In this document: piece after piece, positions 1 to 13,360 of the stretch
Layout of the letters: each line of letters begins with the position of its first letter
How positions within the stretch are numbered: position 1 is the first letter of the stretch
DNA from: Sipunculus nudus
Lineage: Eukaryota > Annelida > Sipuncula > Golfingiida > Sipunculidae
Direction: 5' to 3'
Assembly (NCBI GenBank): GCA_026874595.1
Contig: CM049316.1
Location: forward strand, 20,607,839-20,671,838
Length of the DNA stretch: 64,000 nucleotides
Notes under the pieces: generated by a model
What the model saw: only the letters and a program-made list of their open reading frames with translations
Told to the model about the DNA's origin: nothing
Database searches by the model: none
Made by a program: the position numbers and the translations under genes

Positions 1-499
1 TTTCCAAAAGCTTACATTTTTATTAAAATTATAATAAGAACAAATTTATGTACATAATCATAGTTAACGCCTACCATACCGTTTGAATGCCACCTTCCGT
101 CCGAAACGTTTTCGTGGCTCACCAAACGGACTAATCCACACGGTTCCCAGAGCAGGAAAACCCCTCACTGAAACAAGAAGCATTTGTGTAAAAATAAAAC
201 GAACCTACAGTTATGACCCTTCACAATCCGAAAATCTTACATTCCTGCTTATGATGTGAATTTAGGCCATGTGCATTCCAAAAGCAGGGATTTTTGGCCC
301 TAAAACGATATTCATATATTCCATAAATTAAAAGCAGGAAACAGGTAATGATTTCTGTCCTATATATGAAAAGATACACAAATTCTGTGTGAAAAGAGGA
401 TTTTGGTTCTGCTGGGGAGAGAGAGAGAGAACTTTCATACACAGACAGTTGATGTTGTTAAGATAATTAATAAATGAAATGATTAATATCACATTTTTT
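1..499. other. AT-rich non-coding DNA
   Basis: No coding region, RNA gene or recognisable mobile element is visible. A short GA run near 419-431 is the only low-complexity feature. It lies just outside the first copy of the large duplicated block. Confidence 0.5.
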
Positions 500-2990
500 T
501 GCAATTTTGATTTTTGCCGAGGGTTTATAATTTAGGGTAGTATTGCTTTAAAAGTATTTTCTTAACTGGATATGAAATAACAAGTGGGAAGTAAGGCGCT
601 GGCTATATAGCTTAGTCTGAGCTGGCTCAGAGAAACCATTATAATCACTTCATTTAATTTATATTGTGGATATTGGAAGTAGGAAGTAGATGGAAGGTAT
701 TGGCTATTTGCCTTAATCAGCATGACAATCCTTGCATTCTTAGTCTCTGGCTATGTTGGTAGTTTGACTGTTATCGTTTAACAGAACACCAGTTAGGAAC
801 AGAATATACAAAAAAGGTACCATTTGATGGGGTAAATTATTACCTGCCACAGGTCAGATTAATATCAAGAAGAATGTGCAAACTATCATGTGACATATGA
901 TTGATAACCTCCAACACGTTGGCCTCCTTGTACGTGAAAAGTACCTGCGAATAACCATTTACTGTCTTGAATAATAACCCCACATATTTTGTTGTCATTC
1001 ATTCTATAAAACAAATATATTTTTCATGTCCATTGTGCCACTGTACCGTATTCTTCCTCATAATTTATCAGTCCGATAGCAGATAAGAAACCACAAGCTG
1101 TTTAATGTCCATAATAATTATCAGGGCAAATATAAAACATTACTACAAGCAGCACACTTTGGTAATAAAACCACCGTGGTTTGCATGATAATTTGTGCAG
1201 TTATATTAAAGAAAAAGAAATATTTTCCTCTTTAAGAGGAATGTTCAGTGATTTGTATGTTCCTGATGAAACTGCAGTAACTTAGCAGTAGTTTTCAGTA
1301 TCTATACAAATCACTGAACAAAGACGAAAATGTATAATTTTTACCATAGTTTAATATGGTATAAAGTTTTGGGATAAAAATGGTTATATTAAATACAGAA
1401 AGCTGTGCCTTTATCACTATAGGGCAAAGTTGCCACAATCAGCCGTTTCATGTTCTCATTAAAAAGACGTGCTTTAAAATCACGAGTGATCGATTATGTA
1501 TCAACTGTGCGAAAACAGTGAGGTTAGGTTGCTTCAATCAGCTATTGAATTTTTTTTCATATAGGATACTGTTACACTACTTAATGAATACACATTATTG
1601 CCAGACCTTAAAATTAAATGTTCTGAATCAATAGTGTTCGATTCAGAATCAACATGTGTGCGGATACATGTTTGATGTAATTAAAGTAATAAATATTATT
1701 TATTAATATGAATATCACAAAAATGATTTGGGCTTTACAGTTTTCTACCTGTCTTGCAGAGGGATTCATATTTAAAACTTAATAGTTTGTTTTTTTCTCA
1801 TCGATTCGCTAAAAGATGAACTTGCTTTCCAAATTTTAAAACAATCATAGCCTTATTTGCATTAAATATAATCCATGCACGTCCAATTACTTGCTGTATA
1901 GAGTCTAAACGGGTATTAGAAGAAGATCCAATGCCAAGAGCCATTTGTAAGTGATACTATTACTGACCTGAAGGAATTAAACATAATGCCCAAGAAGAGT
2001 AAAGTGTCCATGTTATCGTACCTCCTGCTTGTCTTAATATATTTAGCTGTTTGTAGATGATGTATTCAATTTATGGGAAAAACACCCCGATCCGTAAACT
2101 ACTTAAGGAGGGGTTACAATGGTTTCAGGTAGCAACAGTTAGCAATCGGATTAATCTGCGTAAATATAATCAACTGAGCGTAAAGTTTTTATTGCAACTT
2201 AGTGTAAAGTCAGAAACATTTAATCTTCTGGTCCATCACATCTGTTTTAAATTACACAGACAGGTATTGTGGCTGGCACAATCCGATAGTCTCTGTGTCA
2301 TGTGCATGAGCAGCCACTGAGAGACTTCACTTAAAGGCAAGTTGGAGGAAAGTCACATGAAAATGTGGACGTTAATATATAGTTATTTGTTAAGAATATT
2401 GATTCTTCAGTCTTTTGCTAAATTTAAGCACATGTGGGTGTGATGGGTAAGTTTTATGCGACATGCCCCTGGAAGACAGATGATGCTTTGGTGTTTGATT
2501 TTGATATCGAATATTAAGAAAGATACAGTATCATTATAACGTTTCTACGCCATTAAATCGTAGCATTATGATATCAGAAGTGACGATTTATACCATATTG
2601 GTGTCCGATATGAAGATCCCGACATTATGGCTCGGAAGTGTAGAGCCTGATATTTTGGAGTTCTTATACTTTTCAGTCACGATACGTTTACTTTTCATCA
2701 TCGGCATGAAAAGATCGTAGTAACTGCCCTGTGGGCGGGGTAAAAGAATCCATTGCAGCGAAGTGATTATAATCTAGAAGTCATGGAGCAGGCACACATC
2801 GGGATGCGACGTAAATTGGTGCCAAGGTTTATATGTTAGCGCCTCTTTACCTAAACGTTTTACTTTTATTTTGTCAAACAATAATATAGGTGTTGAAAAT
2901 CTAATTAGAGTGATTCAAAACATCATTAAATAGTGCTCGAGTGAGGTATTACCTGTATATCGACGATGCCGTCTATAAACCATGTTACTA
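500..2990 (+). repeat. Large tandem block, copy 1
   Basis: First of four diverged copies of a non-coding block. Landmarks seen here and in the other copies are a 'ggcctccttg' stretch after an 'aataacc' run near 904-950, a palindromic element at 1243-1319, 'ttgccacaatcagc' near 1428, an 'aaaacaatcatagcctt' stretch near 1840, 'atgtattcaatttatgg' near 2060 and 'taactgccctgtgggcgg' near 2720. Order is conserved in the other copies, but point changes and indels are many, so the duplication is old. No ORF is conserved between copies, so it is probably not a gene array. Edges are approximate. Confidence 0.6.
1243..1319. repeat. 16-bp inverted-repeat element
   Basis: GTTCAGTGATTTGTAT at 1243-1258 is matched exactly as reverse complement at 1304-1319, enclosing 45 bases. 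Degenerate copies occur at the equivalent places in the other blocks (about 6043-6112, 10377-10440 and, poorly, near 13330). It could be a tiny MITE remnant or a hairpin-forming element. The perfect arms in copy 1 contrast with decay elsewhere. Confidence 0.55.
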
Positions 2991-3004
2991 TATATTAATC
3001 TCTT

Positions 3005-6000
3005 TATGTTACGTAGTCCTAACCTGTATATGCCCAACTGGCTTCGCCAATGACTGACGATTAGTTTTATTATTAGGCCAACATTTCAAGAAAGAAAAAA
3101 GAAACGACACCCTGAAACAAATTCCGAAAATGTGTTTGTTAAACTATAACTTTTGTATTACCAGATATCTGTTGTATGTATTATATACGTGAAATTATAT
3201 TTTAGCGAATGACAGACAAATTTGTAATTGGGCATGTGATAAAACTGCTAGTTATATATTAGGTTCTGGCTTTCTTACAATATGAGAGCCTTAAGATCAC
3301 TCCCCATTTAATCTTTATTTTGGATAGAAGGTAAATAATTCACTGTAGTATTATTTTAAAAGGCTTTTCTCTACTGGATAGTAGATTGGAAGAAAGGTAT
3401 TGGCTTTACATCTCAATTAGTCTGAGTCCTTGCTTTCTTGTCGCTGCCAATCTTGGGAATGTGATTGCTTACGTCTAATATAAGACAACATGTACATAAA
3501 AGGTACCATACAATGAGGCTAAAACCGTACAGAAAAAATACCATACAATGGAATTAAATATTTCTGTATCAACAAAGCGTGATTCTTACCTGCAACGGTA
3601 TAGAATCGTATCAGGAACAATGGGCAACGATGAGGTATTCAGAGTGGTAACAGATGGTTATAAGATCACTGTGCATACAGTCATGTGACATCTCATTAAT
3701 AACCACAAGCGCCTTGGCCTCCTGGTAGGTGCAAATTACCTCCTAATAACCGTGATTCAAGACCCAATATTAGTCGCATACTTGAGTCGTTATTTATGCA
3801 ATGAAAATATAGATATTAATAAAGTACCAACTAATTCTAACAAACACGTTTCACAAATCTTGAAAGCTGTAACACTACGCTTCCCGATAGGCAAGATTAC
3901 AAGTAAGTTCAACTGTATTTCTTACTAAAAAAATAATTTGATGAGTGACCAATAGGGTGAGGGCAGTTTGTAAATTTACTTTGACCATTATTTTATCTTT
4001 GTATAGGCCGTATCAGTCGTTCGTGTTTATCCTGCCGTTACCTTGACGTCAGTGAGATCAGTATTATATAAACAGCTATATAACTTACTGTATCGGGGAA
4101 TTTTACACAAACTTATCGCACAGTTAGATTCTTTATTTATGCAACTTGAAAACATCTAATTTTAAACTCCATACTTCACCATTCATACTAGACAGCGTTT
4201 ATTCCAATTGAAAACAACATAAACAATAATGACATCATGTTAACCTGTATAAGTAGCTTTTAACAAATAATTTCAAACCATAGGGGGCACTTCGTTTCTA
4301 TTATTTCCACTTCTTAAGGCACTGGTGCTATCTTGAGGAGGGGATTGTTAGAGCATTCCATGACTAAATTTATTACTTCTCCACCATGATTTAAAGATTA
4401 GCTACTGGGGTTAGTTATTAACTCCCTATCAGGGGTTTAAATTTACAGCCGCGCTGTTTGACTGCGAATTAACTAATGGTGTAATACCAGCTGATCGTGA
4501 ATTCATGTGTAAACCTAAGTGAGGTTTCAGATGATTTTCTCAGAATTTTCAGGAGATTAATTAAAATTCCTGAAAAATGAATCACACACACAAATAAACA
4601 TATATATTTATATAACCATTCATTGTCCTGGCATTATGTATATTGTTATTGTCGAGGCGTCAGTGGTTTATAGGGAAACATACTCTCGTTTAAAGTGCAA
4701 AGGTGTGTGAACACAACGAAACTTGTTAAGTTTTTATGATTTGCTTTTATTTTATTGTTTGATTCATAATTTGGATAATGCAGAGTACAACTGAATAATG
4801 GTGGCATGAGCATTGCGATATAATTTCGGTCTATAAATTCAAGAAACACATTTAGAGTAAACACTTCACCCATTATTTCCATGTCCATTGTGCTACTGTT
4901 TCGTTATAAGTCCGATGACAGATAAGAAACCATGAGCTGTTAAATTTCCTCGAATAATTAGCAGGGCAAACATAAAACATCAGTATAAGAAGTACTCTTT
5001 GGAAATAAAACCACCGTGCTTTTCGTAATGATTTGTTTAGTTATATTTACAAAACGAGAAAAAGTAAACATAAGATAAGTGTTTAGTGATAGCAGGTTTA
5101 GTAGGTTCCTATTTCTACCATTGAAACATGCTTGCATGACATAGGTAGTTGGATGTGTCTCAATGCTGATAAAACTGAGGTTCTGATTATTGATACAAAC
5201 CAGCAGAGGTAAAAAATTCAGTTGAAAACTCTTAACATATTTGACTCTGTAGTTGTGCCAACAAACAGTGCTAGGAACCTGGGGGTAGTGTTTGACCAAG
5301 GGCTTTGCCTTGACAAGCATGTAAATAATATTTGTAGTTTGGCTTGTTACCAACTGCGTAATGTAGCTAGGATGAAGGGTTTCCTAACTCAAGATTCACT
5401 AATAACATTAATTCATGCGTTCATCAGTTCAAGGATTGACTGTTCCAACTCTTTGCTATGTGGTCTTCCTAGCAAATTACTGGACCGGCTACAGAAAGTG
5501 CAGAATGCAGCTGCTAGGCTTGTAACTGGTGCCAAGAAGCGCGACCACATTCACCAATACTTAAAGAACTCCATTGGCTCCCGGTGCGACAGTGCATTGA
5601 TTTTAAAATTTTATTATTAGTATACAAAGCCATAAATGGTCAATCCCCTATTTACATTAGGAACCTCTTAACTTTTTATGTTCCAGTCAGGCAGCTTAGG
5701 TCATCTGATTAAGGGCTTTTAGTGATCCCTAAAGCACGAAGTGAGATGTGTTGTTCGAGAGCTTTCTCAGCTTTGGCACCAAGGTTGTGGAATAAACTTC
5801 CGCACTCAATCAGAGCTTCACCATCTTTAGCTTCTTTTAAAATAAATCTTAAAACTTACCTTTTAATATTAGCTTTCGGTAGTTCTTAGAAATTAAGGTT
5901 TTCTTTTAGGAATTTTTGCTTTAGTAGGATTTACATTTTATGTTTTATAAAAATGTGCTTTGTGTCTTGTAAAGCGCTTTTGATAACTATTTTGTTGAAT

Positions 6001-6900
6001 TAGTGCTATATAAATTAAATATATTATATTATTATTTATTAATAGTGATTTGTATGTTCCTGATGTCTATGCGACTGCAGTAACTTAGCAGTATTTAAAA
6101 CAAATCACTAAACAGAGAAGAAAATGTTTAACTTTTTTCCAGAATTAAGACAGTTTTGTGATTACCCTTCTACTAAAACGCTAATAGTACTCTTCCTTTA
6201 TCACTAAAGAGTAAGGTTGCCACAATCAGCCGTTTCATGTTCTTCTCAAAAGGACAATCTTCAAAATCACGAGTGATCGATTATGTATCAACTGTGCGGA
6301 AAAAGTGAGTTTCGGTTGCTTCAATCAGCTACTTTTTCTGTAGGTTGCTGTTGCATTACTTAATGAATACACATTATTGCCTGACCTTAAATTAAATGTT
6401 TCGAATCAATGGTTTTAGATGCAGTTTAATACAGATTCAACCTGTGTGTGCATGCCTGCTTGATGTTTATTAAAGAAATAAATATCATTTATAAATATAA
6501 ATATTACAATATGAATTGAGGTTAACAGCTTTCCAAGGAAAATTCATACTGAAAGTAACTGTTTCTTTTCTCATGGGTTCGCCTAATGATTAATCTGCTT
6601 TCCAAATTTCAAAACAATCATAGCCTTATTTGTCTGACGGATGCATGGGATATTAATTAGATCTGCTCTCGTAAATATATGAGAGTTTATCAGTCAAACC
6701 ATATTTCGTACATGAGTGCTTCATTACAGGAGTGGTCTTACAGGAGTTAGCCGATGGGTTGGGAAGTGTAAGTGAGCAGGAGTGACCATAAACAGCTGTG
6801 ATACGTTAATTCTAAAAGGGACCTGATCCAAATGTTTAACCACGTTACCGTCATTAAACTTTTATACACGTCCGATCGGATGTCTTAACAATAGAGGGTA
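3005..6900 (+). repeat. Large tandem block, copy 2
   Basis: Second copy of the block. It starts with 'tagtcctaacctgtatat' (compare 8570 in copy 3), then 'tgggcatgtgataaaac' at about 3228 (compare 8776 and 11741), the 'ggcctcctgg' landmark near 3716, the palindromic element interrupted by a LINE at 5091-6042, the 'ttgccacaatcagccg' landmark near 6217, and a 'gtaagtgagcag' segment near 6770 shared with 11110. Copies 2 and 4 share a longer segment (about 3780-4900 with 12270-13080) that is absent or shortened in copies 1 and 3. Confidence 0.6.
5091..6042 (+). mobile_element. 5'-truncated CR1/L2-like LINE fragment
   Basis: The + strand encodes the C-terminal part of a non-LTR retrotransposon reverse transcriptase. 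Visible signatures are LNADKTEVLII (about 5160-5195, just upstream of an in-frame stop), ARNLGVVFDQ (5270s), SRIDCSNSLLCGLP (5430s) and LQKVQNAAARLVTG (5490-5530). The reading then breaks: the downstream motif continues in other frames through about 5880. The 3' end has the family-typical 'gtaaagcgcttttgat' followed by 'agtgctatataaat' and an ATT-rich tail. The element is flanked by the 7-bp target duplication TAGTGAT (5084-5090 and 6043-6049) and sits inside the palindromic element of block copy 2, so the uninterrupted copies give the empty site. It is a dead, 5'-truncated insertion, younger than the block duplication. Confidence 0.85.
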
Positions 6901-8554
6901 ACATGTACGCTTCTTGTTGTTCTCATGTACAGTAAAACCTCAGAATCACTACCACCAACTGGTCGGATTTCCGAGGTGGTCGCCTAAGGGAGGTTTGACT
7001 ATCGATGGTCTCACGCTGTTAACTTAAAACAGAAAAAGGCGTCCAAAATTGCACCCAAAGTTAACATGTAACCGTCTTTTACATTAACGTCATAAATTTG
7101 ACATTTAGTCTAAAAATCGTTTCATAGGTCAAAAGTCTACTGAGAGTGATTCAAACGTAAGACTGGGTCGGACCTTGCCCAGAATTCTTTCAGCATGGAC
7201 ACATATGACTAGACATATACACATTCATTCATACCAAACGTCTTGGAGAATATAACAATAAATTTATTGACTATATACAAGAAGGGTATATATAAATGCT
7301 GAGCGCATATAGTCCAACTTTAGCTAGAATGTTCATAATTGTCCAAAATGTCCGGACATCAGCAGAGACATTCCTCAAATCTGTCACCAAGTTGGGGAGG
7401 ATTTGTGCTCTAGTAGCAGCTCTCTATGGGGCACATGTACCAAGACTCATGCCTATAAAACAATGAAATGCGTTCTGTTACTAGAATGAAGAGAAACAAT
7501 GAAATACAGCTCTAGAGAAGGAGAAATGTTTTGCCTTTTTGTTAGAACTGACAAAAAAATGTACTTAACAAAGTTTCTAGGAGATTAATAGAAAAATACT
7601 CAAAGGATTCCGCTTGGATTATGGGCTCAACAATTATTATAACATCTGGTTTTGTATTACACATGTTATCCTTAAACTTCACTAAGTTTACTCTGCAGAC
7701 CACAATAATTGCTCTCTACTGGTTTGGTGTAAGAACTCATTAGTGGAGACTCACCATGTGTATCCTGCCAGTTATGCCATGCCATCAGGAACCACAATAT
7801 AGTTGTACCCATGTGTTCAGACACACAGCACCAAACCATCCTGGGCTGTATTGGGAAGAAGGGTCGTCTCAGGCAAATAACAAATAATATTTAAGAGTTC
7901 ATGAGGTACCTCTATATTCACCTAGTTTCAGTGTTCTCAGAGTTGGCTTATCATCAGTTTTAGAGATACCTCCTGCCATATGGGCTTTTAGTTATTGTCC
8001 AGCTCAGTATCACAGGTCTCTCTCCTCTGGGGATCTCTTGCCAACTGAATTTTCACTGGTCAAGGTTTGCCTCCACAAATTTCCTACCCAATAACCAGTA
8101 TTGACAGCTAAAAGTGGTCTTTTAAAAGTTACTGTAACAAGACAGGCTTATTCACTAAGCTTTACAATAGGGACCAGAACAGAACACTCACTAAATGAAG
8201 GTTCTGCCTGAATGATTTCCAAAGGGGAATTCCCCGGGTATTGCTTAAGGAAACAAAAACAAGGAGATGGGGGGGGGGGGGGGTCTGAAAGGCGTTTGAC
8301 ATCACGCATGCCACACTGTCTCAAAACAAAACCTGAAAAGGTGTACAGTCACAAGCCACTTTGTGAGAGCTATCCTGTAAGTCCAAGATGTGGTCCATAA
8401 ATCATATGACTGTATATAAGTCTCTCTATGTTGGACGCTTACTCCAATGAAATATGAAAGTCAATGCAATAAATAATTTAGCGACAATTAATTTTATTCC
8501 TCCAAAGACTTGCTATATGTATTATGTGATCAAATAACATGTACCACTAACCAC
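6901..8554. other. Non-coding stretch between block copies
   Basis: No gene seen. About 6930-7060 resembles a dispersed invertebrate repeat ('cagtaaaacctc', then a 'ggtggtcgcctaaggg' segment), with unknown class. A G homopolymer of about 12 lies at 8271-8282. Short ORFs here have no family signature. Confidence 0.4.
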
Positions 8555-11470
8555 AAACCCGTTACCAGGTAGTCCTAATCTGTATATTCGCAACTTTCTT
8601 CACTAACGACAGAAGATTAGTTTCAATACTAGGTCAGACATTTCCAGATAGAAAAAAAAGAAATGTTTAACGTTCCATGATGTACGACTTCTATATTACC
8701 AGGAAATATCCGTTGTATTTATTGTTTACGCAATATTACATGGCATGAACGATTGATAGACAAGTTCGCCATTGGGCATGTGATAAAACTCCTAGTGTAC
8801 ATTGGGTTCTGGCTTTCGTACAGTATGACAGGATTAAGTTCAGTCCCTATTTAATTTTTAATTTGGATCGAAGGTAAATAATTCACTGGAGTATGTATAA
8901 ATGATTTTCTGTACAGGATAGGGCATATGCAGTAGATAGTAAAAAATAATGTATTGGCTATATGCCTTAATAATCATGACGATCCTCGCATTCTTAGTCT
9001 CTGTCTGTCCTGGTAGTTTGTCTGTTTTCGTTTAAGAGTTGACTGTCAACAAATGGTACCATTTGATGGTGTTAAGCAAGTCAATCTTAATATAAAACGA
9101 TTATTACGTGCCACTCTTCGGATTATAGAGGCCCCGCTTGGAGAAGCGGGTAGCCTATAGTAATTCCCTGTCTGTCCGTCCGTCAGCAAATTCGTTTCCG
9201 GGTGATAACTTTAGTTTGGATGGACGGATGGATTTCAAACATAATGTATATATGCCCCACCACTAAAGCAAGAACCCTATTGATTTTTGGGTCATGAGGT
9301 CAAAGGTCAAGATCACAATACCCACATCTTAAAAGTTTGTGGATCCATTATAAGCCAAACTTTTCATTTCAGACCTTCCATCTTGCACATATGCCTCACC
9401 TACCAATAGGGGAAGATTCCTATTTATTTTGGGGGCACAAGGTCCAAGATCAAGGCCGCAAGAGCCAGCTGTCCACAAATTAATTTCCGGATGATAACTC
9501 CAGTTTTTATGGACGTATGGATTTCAAACTTCAGTTATATTTGGCTCATTACTTAAGCAATTAACCCTGTTTATTTTCGTGTGATAAGGTCAAAGGTCAA
9601 GGTCACAGGATCCACATATTCAAAAAGATTGTGAATGCATTTTTAGCCAAACTCTTCACCGCAGACCTTCCATCTTGCACATATAGCTTACCTGCCGATA
9701 TGGGATGATCCCTATCGATTTTTTGGTGATTTACATGCCAAATAGGCTTACATTGTAATTCATCCGATGTAATTATTATAAACGACCATCCCTAATTCAA
9801 ACCTTCACGTCTTGGTTCAGATGTTTAAATACTGTTTTGGGTCAGTCCCCTCTGTCTCTGCATGTAAACAGGTCCTTTCTTATATTTTTTTCAAGCATCA
9901 CTCTGACCACAGTGGAATTCTATGGGCCTTTTGCGTGGCCCTTCCTGAGTATTCTGGTTATCAAGAAAAATGGGAAAGCATGAGGACTTCATAGTGGCTC
10001 CGATTGGTTATAAGAACACTGTGCAAATTGCTATGTGGCATCTAATTAATAACCTCAAACACCTTCGGTCAATGGTAGATGAACGTTACCTGCGAATATC
10101 CATTTGCTGACTTGATTCATGTAATAACCTATATTAGTAACATATTTTGGCTGTTATCTATTCAATGGAAACAAAAATAAACTGACATTATTTTTCATAT
10201 CCATTGTGCTACGGTGTCATATTCACAAGTTGTTTAATATTCCCAATAATTATGAGGGAAAATATAAAACATTATTACAAGTATTACTCTTTGGAAATGA
10301 AACCATCGTGCTTTGCGGGATAATTTGTTTCGTTGTATTTACGAAACTGAAAAAAAACTTCCTGTTTAAGGGAAGTGTTCAGTGATTTGTATGTTCCTGA
10401 TGAAACTGCAGTAATTTAGCCGTTTTTATATAAATCAATAAACGAAGAAAATGTATATTCCCCCCCCCCCCCCCAAGAATATAATATGGTGTAACATTTT
10501 GTGATATCTATTCTACCAAAATATCAATATTAAACACAGGGAGCTCAGCCTTTATCACTATGGAGCAAGGTTCTCACAGGCAGCTATTTCATGTTCTCTT
10601 AAAAAAGACATTCTTTAAAATCACGTGTGATCTATAATATATCGACTGTGTGAAAACAGTAAGTTTAGGTTGCTTCAATCAATATATGCTATTTTATTTC
10701 ATGTGGGTTACAGTTATATTACTTAATGAATACACATAACTGCCAGAACTGTAAATTGAATTATCTGAATCAATGGTTTTCCGATGCTGTTTAATGCAGA
10801 TTCAACGTACCTGATGCTAATTGAAGTGATAAATATAATTTCAAAATATGGATATCACAATATGCTCTGGGCTTTACACGTTTTCTACCTGTCTTGCACA
10901 GGGATCTATATTTCAAACTGAATAATTAAGGTTCTTTCTCTTTGGTTCGCTTAAAGATTAACTTGCTTTCTAAATTGCAAAACAACCTTAACGTCTGATC
11001 TGAATATATGTAACTGCCCTGAGGGCGGGATAAAAAATATAACGTAGAACTCATGCGAATATATGAGAGTTCAACGTCAAAATATTTTTAGCCGGTGGGT
11101 TGGTAAGTGTAAGTGAGCATAAGCTGGAGTTGTGATATGTTCATTCTGAAAGGGGGCTGGTCTAAATGTTCAACCACGTTGCCGTCGTTAGGCTTTTATA
11201 CACGTTTGACCGGGAGCCTTACCCAATAGGGACAAAACCAGGATTGGTATTGTCGCTTATTGATCAAAACGTTATTTCTCTTTTACGACTTTTCGTTAAA
11301 AACCTTTCCCCTGGCACTATGAATAAGTTATATGAAGAGAACAAGTGCAGACCAAATGGTATTAAAAATTTATTTAATCCATGCACTGCGAAGTACTTGC
11401 TGTATAGATTCTAAGCGCGTAGTCGATGAAGATCCAGTGCCACAAGCCAATTGACTTAATATAATAAGTT
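8555..11470 (+). repeat. Large tandem block, copy 3
   Basis: Third copy. Landmarks in order are 'tagtcctaatctgtatat' (8570), 'tgggcatgtgataaaac' (8776), the 'gtagtttg'/'ggtaccatttgatgg' segment (9050-9070), a mollusc-type repeat insertion (about 9110-9740), the palindromic element (10377), 'taactgccctgagggcgg' (11010) and 'gtaagtgagcataagc' (11110). A C homopolymer lies at 10459-10473. Edges are approximate. Confidence 0.6.
9110..9745 (+). repeat. Mollusc-type dispersed repeat, two tandem units
   Basis: The insertion begins with a hairpin CCCGCTT-GGAG-AAGCGGG, then a 'gtccgtccgtcagcaaa' stretch, and then two units of about 310 bp. Each unit contains 'ggatgataactccag' or a variant, 'ggacg.atggatttcaaac', 'aaggtcaaaggtcaaggtca', 'agccaaact.ttca', 'gaccttccatcttgcacata' and 'gggatgatccctat' or similar. 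From general knowledge this motif set is frequent in bivalve and gastropod genomes; I know of no firm TE class for it. It interrupts block copy 3. Confidence 0.65.
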
Positions 11471-11589
11471 GTGTGTAGACGATGTATTCAATGTATGGTA
11501 AAAACACCCCAGTCCTTAAACTACTGAAGAAGGGGTTGCAATGGTTTCTGGTAGCAACCGATAATAGGATTAACATGCCTTTATCTAAT

Positions 11590-13360
11590 AAACCGAACTT
11601 AGGGTAAAAGAAACGTTTAGCCTGACATAATTCCGAAGATTTGTTCCAGGAACTATGACATATATTACCAATATACATCGATTATGTGTATTGTTTACGT
11701 ATGAATATATGGATTGAGCAAATAATAGACAACTTTGTAAATGGGCATGTGATAAAAGTACAAGTGTTTATTGAGTTCTTTCAATATGACAACATTAAGA
11801 TTACTCTGAAATTTTGATTTGGATCGAGGTTATATAAATAGTGTAGTATTATTTTAAAATAATTTTCTGTACTGATAAGCGTTATGAAGTAGAAAGTAGG
11901 AAATAAGGCATTGGCTATACACTTTAATCAGTCTAACAATCCTTGCATGGTTGTCTCCGGAAATCTTTGTAATTTGATTGTTTTCGTCTAAAAAAAACAC
12001 CAGTAAAGAAAATTAAATGTACAGAAACGAAACCATACAATAGAAATAAGCAAATCAGTCTCAACATAATAAGATTTTTACCAGCCACATGTCAGATTCG
12101 TATCAGGCACAATAGGATAGGATGAGGAATTCATAGTGGTAAGGAATGGTTTTAAGAACACTCTACTAACAGTCGTGTGACATCTAATTAATAACCACAA
12201 ACACCTGGGCCTCCTTGTAGGTGCAATTATCCCCGAATAACCACGACTTGATGGAATCCGTATTAATCGTATATTTGAGTCATTATTTATGCAACTAAAA
12301 TATAAATATTAATGAAGCAACAACTGATTCTAATAACATTCCCCAACACTGAAAGTCCAACCCTTTGTTTCGAGTAGAAAAAAAATAACGGTAAATTCGA
12401 CTGTACTTCTTATTGTTAAAAAGAAATAATTTCATCAGTGACAAATGGGGTGGGCGCAATGTGTTAATGCACTGTGCTTATTAGTTTGTCTCTTTAAAGG
12501 GTTTCGGTATTTGTCCTGCTGATAAATTGACCTAATTGAGATCGGGTTTATATCAACAATTATCCTACTTCCTGTATCGGGGATTTTTTAAACAAGGTGT
12601 TTGTACAGTTTCATTCCAATTGTCATGGCCCTTATTTGTTCATCCTTAAAAGGTCTCATTTTATCCATCATACTTTGTCCTCCATACTAGACTGCGCTCA
12701 ATGAAGAAAAAAAAATGAACTATAAAAAATTAAGGTAGCACCGTCATCTGCATTCACTGTGCACTCTTAATAAAAGAACAAATAATATAGAACAAACCCA
12801 TCACAAAAAAAAAATAATTTTTTAAAACTTTTTTTTTAACTAATACATATATGACCATTTTTTTCTGCCACGATGTATATAGTTATTGTCCAGGCTTCAG
12901 TGGATTCTAGAGAGACAAGCAGTTCAAAGCTGTGTGAAAACAATGTAGCTTGCTCAAATTGTAGTTATGATTCGCTTATTTTTGCTATTATTCTGGACAT
13001 AATTCAGACAATGCAAAATAAAACTGGCTAATGGGGGCATGAAGATCTATTTTCGGCCTATACGTTTAAGAATCAAATGTGGAGTAAGCAATAAACCCCT
13101 TATTTATCTTGTATAGTTTGTGCTTTTGTGTCATATTATTTCTTATACTTCATCTGACCGATGCCAGATAAAAAACTATGAGTTGTTTAATGTGCTCCAT
13201 ATAATTACCGAGCATATATAACAACATGAAAAGCAGGACTTTGTGCAATAAATTACTTAGCATGTTAATTTGTTTTGTTGTATTTAACGTGATTAAAAGA
13301 AGAAAACTTTTCCTGTTTCAGAGGAGTCTCTGAGTTTGGTATGTTCCTGATGTCTGCGAG
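11590..13360 (+). repeat. Large tandem block, copy 4
   Basis: Fourth copy, beginning near 11590 and carrying 'tgggcatgtgataaaag' (11741), a 'gtagtattattttaaaat' stretch (11840), the 'ggcctccttgtagg' landmark (12208), a 'gtcattatttatgcaac' segment matching 3790, a 'caggcttcagtggatt' segment matching 4650, and a decayed form of the palindromic element near 13330. It is the most diverged copy and appears truncated at the right. Confidence 0.55.
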
